9,253 nucleotides of DNA, from the NCBI GenBank assembly GCA_903921965.1, contig CAIXSE010000905.1, forward strand, positions 1-9,253. Direction: 5' to 3'. Under the pieces are notes generated by a model. That model was not told where the DNA came from, did not search any database, and saw only the letters and a list, made by a program, of their open reading frames with translations. Every line of letters begins with the position of its first letter. Position 1 is the first letter of the stretch. Shown piece by piece: positions 1 through 6,131 of the stretch. The position numbers were made by a program, and so were the translations under genes. This stretch comes from an uncultured Thermoleophilia bacterium (lineage in GTDB: Bacteria; Actinomycetota; Thermoleophilia; UBA2241).

Positions 1-59
1 CGTCGTTCGACGTGGACGACGACGTCCTCGACATCCCCAGCTTCCTGCGCGACCGCTGA
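1..59 (+). CDS. ftsZ: FtsZ, C-terminal end only (partial)
   Basis: Read in the frame starting at base 3, the first 59 bases give SFDVDDDVLDIPSFLRDR followed by TGA. An acidic linker followed by [D/E]IPxFLRxR is the conserved C-terminal peptide of FtsZ, the tubulin-like GTPase that forms the division ring. This peptide docks FtsZ to membrane anchors and regulators such as FtsA, SepF or ZipA. Everything upstream, including the GTPase and T7-loop domains, lies outside the window. The call therefore rests on about ten diagnostic residues plus the acidic run before them. No strong terminator follows; a weak inverted repeat lies at 117-144. The identification is likely but not certain, because short tails of this type could occur by chance. 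Confidence 0.72.
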   Translation, partial: SFDVDDDVLDIPSFLRDR

Positions 60-116
60 GCTGCGCGCTGAACCACCAGTCCGCCCGGCGCGTCTCCGGG
101 GCATCCGCAGGTTGCT

Positions 117-144
117 CCCGGGCCGTGCACGACGGCTCACCGGG
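117..144 (+). repeat. weak interrupted inverted repeat downstream of ftsZ
   Basis: CCCGG-GCCGT at 117-126 can pair with ACGGC-(TCA)-CCGGG at 132-144 around a 5-nt loop (GCACG), with a 3-nt bulge. It lies 58 nt after the ftsZ stop and 17 nt before the secD -35 box. No T-run follows, so it is not a classical intrinsic terminator. It could be a GC-rich 3' end hairpin for ftsZ mRNA, or chance pairing in very GC-rich DNA. Confidence 0.25.
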
Positions 145-160
145 GGCGGCGCGGGGCGAG

Positions 161-189
161 TTGCACGGCCCAGTCCCGTCCGGTAGTCT
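161..189 (+). promoter_or_regulatory. probable promoter of secD-secF
   Basis: TTGCAC (161-166) and TAGTCT (184-189) are separated by exactly 17 nt. They match the housekeeping -35 TTGACA and -10 TATAAT at 4 of 6 positions each. Transcription would start near 196, giving a leader of about 39 nt before the secD ATG. The ribosome site GAGGA (226-230) lies within that leader. Position and spacing fit a vegetative promoter for the secDF operon. In very GC-rich DNA, A/T-containing boxes at correct spacing are uncommon, which adds some weight. Confidence 0.55.
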
Positions 190-234
190 GTACCGCCTGA
201 CGGCCCAAAGCAGGTCTTCGGGCTTGAGGAATCC

Positions 235-1923
235 ATGAAAAAGCACAGAAACCTCATCATCCTGCTCGTGATGGCCGCCCTCGTGGCGGTCTCCGTGTAC
301 TACATCGTCCCGCCGAGCGAGAAGACCCGGCTGGGCCTCGACCTGCAGGGCGGTCTCGAGATCGTGTACTCGGCCAAGACCGCCGACGGCAAGGCCCCTT
401 CCCAGTCGCAGCTCGACCAGACCACCCAGATCCTCGACCGCCGCGTCAACGGCCTCGGCGTCACCGAGTCGGCCATCCAGAAGCAGGGCACCGATCAGAT
501 CTCCGTCGCCCTGCCGGGCATCAAAGACGCCCAGCAGGCCCTCGACATCATCGGCAAGACGGCTCAGCTCGAGTTCTACAAGGACGACGCCAAGTCGCGC
601 CCGGTGGGTCCCGTCGCGACCAAGGAAGACGCGCTCGACGAGCTCAAGAAGCAGGGCGTCTCGCAGAGCGAGATCGACCAGCTCTCCCAGGAGGGCAACA
701 CGGCCAAGTACGCGCTCGTCGAGCGCCCGGCCGACACGGTCAACGACGTGCCCGCACAGTGGTACGTCTACAACCGTCCGCCGGCGCTCACCGGCGACGC
801 CATCAAGAGCGCCCGCGCCGGCTACAACGCCAACGGCCAGCCCAACGTGCTCATCGACTTCACCTCCGAGGGCAGCAAGCAGTTCCAGGACGTCACGCGC
901 GAGCTGTACCGCACCGGCCTGCTCAAGAACGAGCCGCAGACCTTCGCGATCGTCCTCGACAACGTCATGGAGTCGGACCCGTACATCGACTACAAGGACC
1001 CGGGCCTGCGTGACGGCATCAGCGGCGGCGCCGAGATCAGCGGCGGCAACATGACCGTCAAGGAGTCGCAGGACCTCGCCTTCGTGCTCAAGACCGGCGC
1101 CCTGCCCGTCAAGCTCATCCCCACCTACCAGCAGCAGGTCTCGGCGACGCTCGGCAAGGACTCCCTCAACCAGGGCCTCATCGCCGCCTTGGCCGGCCTC
1201 GCCATCGTGCTCATCTACATGCTGGTCTACTACCGGTTCCTGGGCCTCGTCGCCGACCTCGCTCTCATCGTGTACGGCATCCTGCTCTGGGGCCTCTTCA
1301 GCGCCATCCCCGTCACGCTCACGCTGCCCGGCATCGCCGGCATGATCCTCACGATCGGCGTGGCCGCCGACGCCAACGTCATCATCTTCGAGCGCATCAA
1401 GGAAGAAGTGCGCCACGGCAAGACCGTGCGCTCCGCCGTCAACAGCGGCTACGCGCGCGGCTTCAAGACCATCCTCGACGCGAACATCCTGACCATGCTC
1501 ACGGCGGCCGTCCTGTTCCTGTTCGCGACCGCCGGCCCCAAGGGGTTCGCCTTCACGCTCATCCTGGGTGTGGCCGTCAGCATGCTCACCGCGATCCTGT
1601 TCACACGCGCCATGCTCGGCGTGCTGGCCGGCTTCGCGTTCTTCAACAAGCCGGCCTTCATGGGCGTGCGCGCCGGCCAGATCGAGGCCGAGGTCGCGGC
1701 CGAGAGCCGCGTGGCGGCCTCGCGTCAGCGCCGCCGTTCCACGGCCACCGCGGCCACCGGCGCGGCCACCGCCACCGCCACCGCCGCTGCGGGCGGCGCC
1801 GCGACCAGCACGTCGTCGGCCGCCGCGGACGCCGACGCCTCCGCGCCGTCCGCGGCGCCTCAGAAGGCCGCCGCGGCGCGCCCGCGTCAGGCCACGTCCC
1901 GCAAGAAGAGAAAGCGCCGGTAG
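235..1923 (+). CDS. secD: protein translocase subunit SecD
   Basis: SecD (562 aa) works with SecF in the cytoplasmic membrane. There it uses proton motive force to pull preproteins through SecYEG on the outer face. An N-terminal membrane helix (about residues 7-26) is followed by the conserved GLDLQGG motif (34-40). A large extracytoplasmic region runs to about 310 and includes PGI (94-96) and the LKTGALPVKL segment (285-294). Five further helices follow (about 314-460). The family signature IGVAADANVIIFERIKEE (374-391) contains D379, the position of the proton-pathway Asp in SecD. Residues about 476-562 form an unusual tail: Ala/Thr/Ser low complexity (about 500-545), ending in RKKRKRR. The ATG start is supported by GAGGA 4 nt upstream and an immediate MKKH-plus-hydrophobic-helix start. 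secF follows after 8 nt. yajC, often found upstream of secD, is not present here. Confidence 0.96.
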   Translation: MKKHRNLIILLVMAALVAVSVYYIVPPSEKTRLGLDLQGGLEIVYSAKTADGKAPSQSQLDQTTQILDRRVNGLGVTESAIQKQGTDQISVALPGIKDAQQALDIIGKTAQLEFYKDDAKSRPVGPVATKEDALDELKKQGVSQSEIDQLSQEGNTAKYALVERPADTVNDVPAQWYVYNRPPALTGDAIKSARAGYNANGQPNVLIDFTSEGSKQFQDVTRELYRTGLLKNEPQTFAIVLDNVMESDPYIDYKDPGLRDGISGGAEISGGNMTVKESQDLAFVLKTGALPVKLIPTYQQQVSATLGKDSLNQGLIAALAGLAIVLIYMLVYYRFLGLVADLALIVYGILLWGLFSAIPVTLTLPGIAGMILTIGVAADANVIIFERIKEEVRHGKTVRSAVNSGYARGFKTILDANILTMLTAAVLFLFATAGPKGFAFTLILGVAVSMLTAILFTRAMLGVLAGFAFFNKPAFMGVRAGQIEAEVAAESRVAASRQRRRSTATAATGAATATATAAAGGAATSTSSAAADADASAPSAAPQKAAAARPRQATSRKKRKRR

Positions 1924-1931
1924 GTAGCCCC

Positions 1932-2900
1932 GTGAACTGGATCCGCAAGATCTACAGCTTCGACTACATGGGCCACAAGAAGTGGTGGTTCGCCCTCTCG
2001 GCCATCATCATCGGCGCCGGGCTCATCAGCCTGTTCGTCAAGGGCGGGGGCAACCCCCTCAAGGGTCTGAACTACGGCCTCGAGTTCAAGGAAGGCACGC
2101 GCATCGCCGTGGCCTTCAAGGAGCAGCCGACCCTTGCCGAGGTGCGTACGGTCATGAACCAGGCCGGCTACCCCAACGCACAGCTGCAGGAGACTCCCGA
2201 CGTCTCCGGCTCGAAGCTGCCCGGGTTCCAGATCCAGACCGAGGTGCTCAGCCCCGACGAGCAGGCGGCGCTGAAGGAGAAGCTGAACGAGGCGTTCACG
2301 ATCGCCACGAACAACGGCACCGAGATCTACAGTCTCGAGACGGTCGGCGCCACGTTCGGGCGCCAGGTGGTGAGCTCGTCGCTCAAGGCGGTGGGCATCG
2401 CCCTGCTCCTGATCCTCATCTACGTCACGTTCCGCTTCCAGTGGAAGTTCGCCGTCGGCGCCATCGCCGCGGAGATCCACGACCTGCTCGTCGTCATCGG
2501 TATCTACTCGCTCACCGGGCGTGAGGTCACGACTGCCACCATCGCCGCGGTGCTCACCATCTTGGGCTACTCGCTGTACGACACGGTCATCATCTACGAC
2601 CGTATCCGCGAGAACCAGCCCAAGCTCAGTCGGCTCCCGTACGGCGACATGGTCAACGTCTCCATCTGGGAGGTGCTGACCAGGTCGATCAACACCACCA
2701 TGATCGTCCTCCTGCCGGTGCTGTGCCTGCTCTTCTTCGGCGGCGCGACCCTCAAGGACTTCGCCTTCGCGCTCCTCGTCGGCATCCTTTCCGGCGCGTA
2801 CTCCTCGATCTTCGTGGCCAGCCCCATCCTGGTCGTGCTCAAGGAGCGCGAGCCCCAGTACAAGAAAGCCAAGGTCGCGGCGCGCGCGGAAGAGGCCTGA
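1932..2900 (+). CDS. secF: protein translocase subunit SecF
   Basis: SecF (322 aa) partners SecD as the other half of the six-plus-six-helix RND-type export motor. The first helix is at about residues 18-36. The extracytoplasmic domain spans about 45-145 and the remaining helices about 148-305. The signature GYSLYDTVIIYDRIREN (212-228) is a good match to GYSLNDTIVxxDRIREN. The segment usually written GxDFxGGT appears as GLEFKEGT (49-56), so Asp has become Glu and one Gly has become Glu. The GTG start lies 8 nt after the secD stop with only a poor purine-rich site (around TAGGTAG), so translational coupling to secD is likely. A perfect hairpin just downstream (2923-2961) ends the operon. Length and order are normal for the family. 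Confidence 0.95.
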   Translation: MNWIRKIYSFDYMGHKKWWFALSAIIIGAGLISLFVKGGGNPLKGLNYGLEFKEGTRIAVAFKEQPTLAEVRTVMNQAGYPNAQLQETPDVSGSKLPGFQIQTEVLSPDEQAALKEKLNEAFTIATNNGTEIYSLETVGATFGRQVVSSSLKAVGIALLLILIYVTFRFQWKFAVGAIAAEIHDLLVVIGIYSLTGREVTTATIAAVLTILGYSLYDTVIIYDRIRENQPKLSRLPYGDMVNVSIWEVLTRSINTTMIVLLPVLCLLFFGGATLKDFAFALLVGILSGAYSSIFVASPILVVLKEREPQYKKAKVAARAEEA

Positions 2901-2922
2901 GGCCGCACAGACACGAGGCCCC

Positions 2923-2969
2923 GTCGGGCGCCGGCCGAGGTCCCCTCGGCCGGCGCCCGACGCGTCTTT
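2923..2969 (+). terminator. intrinsic terminator-like hairpin after secF
   Basis: An 18-nt arm (2923-2940) is perfectly complementary to 2944-2961 around a 3-nt loop (TCC), and the stem is almost all G:C. It begins 22 nt after the secF stop. The following bases are GCGTCTTTC, a short T-containing stretch rather than a long T-run. Strong stems with weak U-tracts are common in high-GC bacteria. It separates the secDF operon from the convergent zinc-site gene at 3080-3403. No T-run is seen on the other side, so it probably acts mainly for the + strand. Confidence 0.8.
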
Positions 2970-3037
2970 CGGGGCGGCCGCGGACGTGCCCGGCGGCGGA
3001 CGGTCCGGGGAAGAGGCAGGGCAGCACGTGGAACGGC

Positions 3038-3051
3038 CCGGCTCGAGCCGG
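3038..3051. repeat. 14-bp perfect palindrome downstream of the zinc-site gene
   Basis: CCGGCTCGAGCCGG is a perfect palindrome that can fold as a 5-bp stem with a TCGA loop. It lies 28 nt beyond the stop of the - strand gene ending at 3080. No U-tract follows on either strand. It may be a weak 3' end hairpin for that transcript or a protein-binding palindrome. The rest of the 2970-3079 interval shows nothing recognisable. Confidence 0.35.
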
Positions 3052-3079
3052 TGCGCGGGGGCGGCGGCTGCGGCGTCGC

Positions 3080-3403
3080 TCAGGAGGCGCGCGGGTGGGC
3101 GCTCACGTCGCCCATCAGGCGCGCCGCGAGCAGGCGGGCCTGGAAGGCCTTCATGCGGCAGCTGTCACTGCAGTACTTCTTGGCGGGGTTGGTGGTGACG
3201 AAGTCCCGGCCGCACAGGTCGAACGCGCAGCGGCGGGCCATCTCCTCGTGGTGGCTGATGCCCCGGATGCCGGGATGGAACTCTTCCTTCCAGCCGTCCC
3301 CGTGCAGGGCGCATATCTGCGAAGGGTTGTAGGCGGAAAGCCGCGTGCCGCAGCCATCCACCTTGCAGATCCTGCCCACGCCGTATGTGCGTGTCTTGTC
3401 CAT
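3080..3403 (-). CDS. small protein with two four-ligand zinc sites
   Basis: The protein has 107 residues and no named family that I recognise with confidence. Two metal-site patterns are clear. The first is C13-x4-C18-x12-C31-xx-H34, ending in CALH. The second is C59-x4-C64-x13-C78-xxx-C82, in the form CxxxxCGRDF...KKYCSDSC, followed by a basic Arg/Lys-containing helix (about 83-98). The second pattern resembles the small CxxCG...RYCSxxCRxxA zinc ribbons often seen in actinobacterial proteins. A nucleic-acid-binding or structural role is plausible but unproven. I chose the ATG at 3403 because GAGGCGGAGG lies directly upstream. A GTG at 3448 would add 15 non-conserved-looking residues and has no ribosome site. 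The gene follows the STAS gene in the same direction (52-nt gap), so co-transcription is likely. Confidence 0.75.
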   Translation of the reverse strand: MDKTRTYGVGRICKVDGCGTRLSAYNPSQICALHGDGWKEEFHPGIRGISHHEEMARRCAFDLCGRDFVTTNPAKKYCSDSCRMKAFQARLLAARLMGDVSAHPRAS

Positions 3404-3455
3404 GTCCTCCGCCTCGTCGGGTCCCCTCCGCCCCGTGCGGAAAGTCACGGCACTG

Positions 3456-3815
3456 TCAGGGTACCGCTGCCTTGATGGCCTCGCCGCGCGACGGGTAGAT
3501 GCCGAAGATGCGGTCGAGGCCGGTGATCTCGAAGATGCGGATGATGTTCTCGTCGGTGCAGACGATGTCGAGGTTGCCGTTGCGGGGCCGCACCCGTTTG
3601 GCGCCGCTCACGAGCACTCCGAGGGCCGTGGAGTCGATGAACGTGACCTGCGAGAGGTCGACGATGACACGGCGTGCGCCGCCCTCGATGCCGTTCACGA
3701 GGACTTCCTTGAACTGGGGCGCAGAGTAGATGTCGATCTCCCCGCCGAGGACCACCACGCCGACGTCCTCGCTCGGCGTCTCGTAGACGACGCTGAACTG
3801 CGGCCGCTCCTCCAT
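3456..3815 (-). CDS. STAS-domain anti-sigma factor antagonist (SpoIIAA/RsbV type)
   Basis: The 119-residue protein is a single STAS domain. GEIDIYSAPQFKEVL (25-39) is the typical GEIDxxxxxxLxxxL stretch after the first strands. VIVDLSQVTFIDSTALGVLV (50-69) carries the DS[T/S]xLG phospho-acceptor motif, with S62 at the position of SpoIIAA Ser58. In this family the unphosphorylated form binds an anti-sigma serine kinase and frees a sigma factor; phosphorylation by that kinase turns it off. No cognate RsbW/SpoIIAB-type kinase or sigma factor gene is visible in this window, so its partner is encoded elsewhere. The start is well defined: ATG with AGGAGG (3821-3826) 5 nt upstream. It lies 105 nt downstream of the membrane spermidine-synthase-like gene in the same direction. 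Its own promoter is possible but I cannot identify one. Confidence 0.93.
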   Translation of the reverse strand: MEERPQFSVVYETPSEDVGVVVLGGEIDIYSAPQFKEVLVNGIEGGARRVIVDLSQVTFIDSTALGVLVSGAKRVRPRNGNLDIVCTDENIIRIFEITGLDRIFGIYPSRGEAIKAAVP

Positions 3816-3920
3816 GCACGCCTCCTCTCGTGGCTTGGCGGACGGGCACTGAAGGCGTGCGCCCGAGTGCTCGTCAACTACGTTTCCGGACGGGGTGGCA
3901 GCTAAACCCGCGGCGGGCCG

Positions 3921-5540
3921 TCAGCGGGGCGCGGTGGGGAGGAGGTCCTCGGCGGTGCCGGGGCCGCGCACGGCGTAGGCGGCGATCATGCGGTCGGTGA
4001 TCCACTCGACCGGGGCGCGGTCGTCGGTCCAGGGACGCTCGGAGGGCGCCGCGGGCCGCAGGTCGCGGGCGAAGAGGCGCGTGTCCGCGAGGATGGGCTG
4101 CGGCGCGGCGAGGAGGCGCTCGCGCAGCACGGACTCCGGCTGCGCGGCGCTGAGGCCGACGACGAACTGGTTGAAGCGCAGCGCCTGCCACGTGACGACC
4201 TGCGGGAACTCGGTGGCGAGCGTGCCGGCGACCGCCTCCGCGAGGCGGTGGTCGCCGGGGACGGTGGTGACGTTGAGGGCGACGAGGCCGCCGGGCGTGA
4301 GCCGCTCGCGGACGAGCCGGAAGAACTCCTGCGTCGTGAGGTAGAACGGCACGTACGGCTGGCGGTAGGCGTCGATGAGGATGAGGTCGTAGCGCGCCCG
4401 CGTCCTGCGCAGGAACGGGCGCGCGTCCGCGTCGAAGACGGTGAGGCGCGGGTTGTCGTCCATGCCGAACCAGCGGCGGCCGACGGCCGAGACGGCGGGG
4501 TCGATCTCGACGCCGTCGATACGCGCCTGCGGGTAGTACACGCCGTACGCCCGCGCCGTGGTGCCGCCGGCGTTGCCGAGGATCGCGACCCGGCGCGCCT
4601 CGCGGCCCAGCAGGGGCGGCGCGGTGAGGAACATGTCCCACTCACCGCCGGTCAGCACCGTGTCCGCGCGCCACACGGAGTGCACGGCGAGGCCCTCGTT
4701 GAGGTACAGCAGCCGCTCGGACCCGTTCTGCACCACCTGGATGAACTGGTAGCGGGACTCCTCCTCGTGGATGAGGCCCGGCGCCGCCTTGACCACGCCC
4801 GGCGGGATGGCCAGGAGCCCGCCGATGACGGCGGCGACCACGACCCCCGGCACGAGCCGGCGACGCCCCAGCAGCGGCAGCGCCGCCACGGCCATGATGA
4901 GCGCGGCGCAGAGCATGGTGCGCTGCGTCCCGACGAGCGGGATGGTCACGAGCGCGGGCAGGAAGGTGCCGAGCATGCTGCCGGCCGTGGACAGCGCGAA
5001 GATCCTTCCGGCCACGCGCCCGGCGTCGGCGACGTCCGTCGTGGCGAGGCGCACGGCGAACGGCGTGACCATGCCGAGCAGGACGACCGGCGGCGCGAAG
5101 AGGAGCAGCGAGGCCGCGAAGGAGCCGACCACGGCGCCCGTGGAGAGCGTGTCGAGGCCGCGCACCGAGAGGTCGAGGAGGGGCCGCGCCACGAAGGGGA
5201 TCGCGGCCACCAGCGCCGCCGCCACCAGCACGATGGTCGCGAGCAGCGACTGCGATGGCCGGCGGTCCACCCACTTGCCGCCCAGCCAGTAGCCGAGCGA
5301 CAGCGACACCAGGATGAGGCCGATGATGTTGGCCCACACCACCGTGGACGAGCCGTAGTACGGCGCCAGGAGCCGTGAGGCGCAGATCTCGGTGGCCATC
5401 GAGCCGATGCCGGCGAAGAACACGAGAGCCGTGAGGGCGCGGCGGCGCTGGGCGGAGGAGGGCGCAGCCCCGGCAGGCCCTGCGGGCGCAGGCGTCGCCG
5501 GGGCGGAAGAGGACGGCGCGGTTGGCGGCGTGGCGGTCAC
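3921..5540 (-). CDS. membrane protein fused to a spermidine-synthase-like domain
   Basis: From the GTG at 5540 the protein has 539 residues. After a Pro/Ala/Ser-rich N-terminus (about 1-32) come about seven membrane helices (about 35-63, 68-93, 98-122, 134-165, 177-204, 208-225, 229-250). A cytosolic Rossmann domain of the spermidine synthase type follows from about 261. It starts with ESRYQFIQV and has GNAGGTTAR (322-330) as the SAM/decarboxy-SAM loop and VEIDP (344-348) as the acidic ribose-binding strand. It also contains DADARPFL (370-377) and YDLILIDAY (384-392). True aminopropyltransferases have a YHE motif and a second Asp in DS[T/S]DP; here the corresponding regions read WDMF and DAYRQP. 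Spermidine synthesis is therefore doubtful. The open frame extends to a TTG at 5813, but those 91 codons overlap the regulator region. The GTG at 5540 shares GTGA with a TGA in another frame. Fold confidence is high; substrate unknown. Confidence 0.85.
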   Translation of the reverse strand: MTATPPTAPSSSAPATPAPAGPAGAAPSSAQRRRALTALVFFAGIGSMATEICASRLLAPYYGSSTVVWANIIGLILVSLSLGYWLGGKWVDRRPSQSLLATIVLVAAALVAAIPFVARPLLDLSVRGLDTLSTGAVVGSFAASLLLFAPPVVLLGMVTPFAVRLATTDVADAGRVAGRIFALSTAGSMLGTFLPALVTIPLVGTQRTMLCAALIMAVAALPLLGRRRLVPGVVVAAVIGGLLAIPPGVVKAAPGLIHEEESRYQFIQVVQNGSERLLYLNEGLAVHSVWRADTVLTGGEWDMFLTAPPLLGREARRVAILGNAGGTTARAYGVYYPQARIDGVEIDPAVSAVGRRWFGMDDNPRLTVFDADARPFLRRTRARYDLILIDAYRQPYVPFYLTTQEFFRLVRERLTPGGLVALNVTTVPGDHRLAEAVAGTLATEFPQVVTWQALRFNQFVVGLSAAQPESVLRERLLAAPQPILADTRLFARDLRPAAPSERPWTDDRAPVEWITDRMIAAYAVRGPGTAEDLLPTAPR

Positions 5541-5548
5541 GGGGTCAC

Positions 5549-5554
5549 AGTGTA
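5549..5554 (-). promoter_or_regulatory. possible -10 box for a leaderless transcript of the fused membrane gene
   Basis: On the - strand TACACT lies 8 nt before the GTG at 5540, a distance that would put the transcription start at or next to the start codon. No Shine-Dalgarno sequence precedes this GTG, which fits leaderless translation as is common in high-GC Gram-positives. No convincing -35 box lies 16-19 nt upstream. The alternative is translational coupling from the upstream regulator gene through the GTGA overlap. Confidence 0.3.
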
Positions 5555-5610
5555 CTGGACCCGCGCCCGGCGGTCGTCCGCGCGGGAGACCGCGCCCAGC
5601 GGCCGGGCTC

Positions 5611-5958
5611 TCATACCCGTGGGGCGCCTCGAGGCGGCGCAGGTTCCCTGCGGCGACCGCGGCGACCAGGTCGAGGAGTACCTGCTCGCCGGCGTGGGGA
5701 GGGCCGGTGAGGGCGGCGGTGAGGCGCAGGCCGCCGTCTCCGCCGTCCGTCCCGGCGGGGAGGCGGACGGTACCGTCCGGCGCCGCTCCCGCGGACCCCT
5801 CCGCAACCGGCAAGGTCGCGGTCGACGTCGTCCCGGCTGCAACGGCGGTGCCCGCCCGGCGTGCGCGTGCAGGGGAGCAGACCGCTCGCCGACCAGCGCC
5901 TCACGGTGTGGGGCGCCACCCCCAGCCGGAGGGCCGCCCGCTGGACGTTGAGGTACAC
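5611..5958 (-). CDS. BldC/MerR-type helix-turn-helix regulator, frame apparently broken
   Basis: From the GTG at 5958, with GAGG 4 nt upstream and an in-frame TGA four codons before, the first 48 codons encode a compact DNA-binding domain of the excisionase/MerR/BldC class. The domain reads YLNVQRAALRLGVAPHTVRR, then WSASGLLP and TPGGHRR, then SRDDVDRDL. W22 and the TPGGHRR wing (34-40) are hallmarks of the class. The remaining 67 residues in this frame are Arg/Pro-rich and look like out-of-frame translation. Codons ending in G/C are about 46 of 48 in the domain but only about 40 of 66 after it. The +1 frame starting at 5813 has about 59 of 66. A one-base frameshift near 5811-5814 is therefore likely: sequence error, decay or programmed shift. 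The native C-terminus is uncertain. The gene is divergent from the oxidoreductase/permease operon and directly upstream of the fused membrane gene. Confidence 0.65.
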   Translation of the reverse strand: MYLNVQRAALRLGVAPHTVRRWSASGLLPCTRTPGGHRRCSRDDVDRDLAGCGGVRGSGAGRYRPPPRRDGRRRRRPAPHRRPHRPSPRRRAGTPRPGRRGRRREPAPPRGAPRV

Positions 5959-5978
5959 GCCGCCTCACGGATCCGTGG

Positions 5979-5997
5979 TGACCGTCAAGTTCGGTCA
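5979..5997. promoter_or_regulatory. 19-bp inverted repeat, possible operator
   Basis: TGACCG (5979-5984) and CGGTCA (5992-5997) are perfect inverted half-sites around a 7-bp centre (TCAAGTT). The site lies 21 bp upstream of the regulator start (5958) and 135 bp upstream of the oxidoreductase start (6132), inside their divergent spacer. A dyad next to a helix-turn-helix gene is a typical autoregulatory layout. A TTGACA sequence on the - strand (6021-6016) has no fitting -10 box. The remaining spacer up to 6131 holds no -10/-35 pair that I can support on the + strand. Confidence 0.4.
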
Positions 5998-6131
5998 GGT
6001 TCCGGGTCGCCGGCGTGTCAAGAGCGCTGAAGAAGACGTCCTGCACAGGCGCGTTGCTCGTGCAAGCATGGGTGAAAAACGTCAGCGCGTCGCGGCCGTC
6101 GCGGCCGGGCGCACCGGAGGAGGGATCCGTC

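Noticed and set aside
3404..3448. GTG start at 3448 for the zinc-site protein
   Set aside because: No Shine-Dalgarno sequence, and the 15 added residues look unconserved. The ATG at 3403 has GGAGG just upstream, though its 2-nt spacing is tight.
3849..3877. TTGACG (- strand, 3877-3872) as -35 of a STAS promoter
   Set aside because: No acceptable -10 box at 16-19 nt; the best hexamers are CTTCAG and TTCAGT.
4248..5378. + strand open frame (about 376 codons) opposite the fused membrane gene
   Set aside because: Low-complexity Arg/Glu/His translation with no domain, antisense to a well-supported gene.
5541..5813. N-terminal extension of the fused membrane protein to the TTG at 5813
   Set aside because: It has no ribosome site and overlaps the regulator gene. 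Codon bias drops before 5540, and the extension sequence fits better as part of the broken regulator. The GTG at 5540 is preferred.
5991..6021. TTGACA (- strand, 6021-6016) as -35 of the regulator promoter
   Set aside because: The hexamers at 17-19 nt spacing (CTGACC, TGACCG, GACCGA) do not resemble a -10 box.
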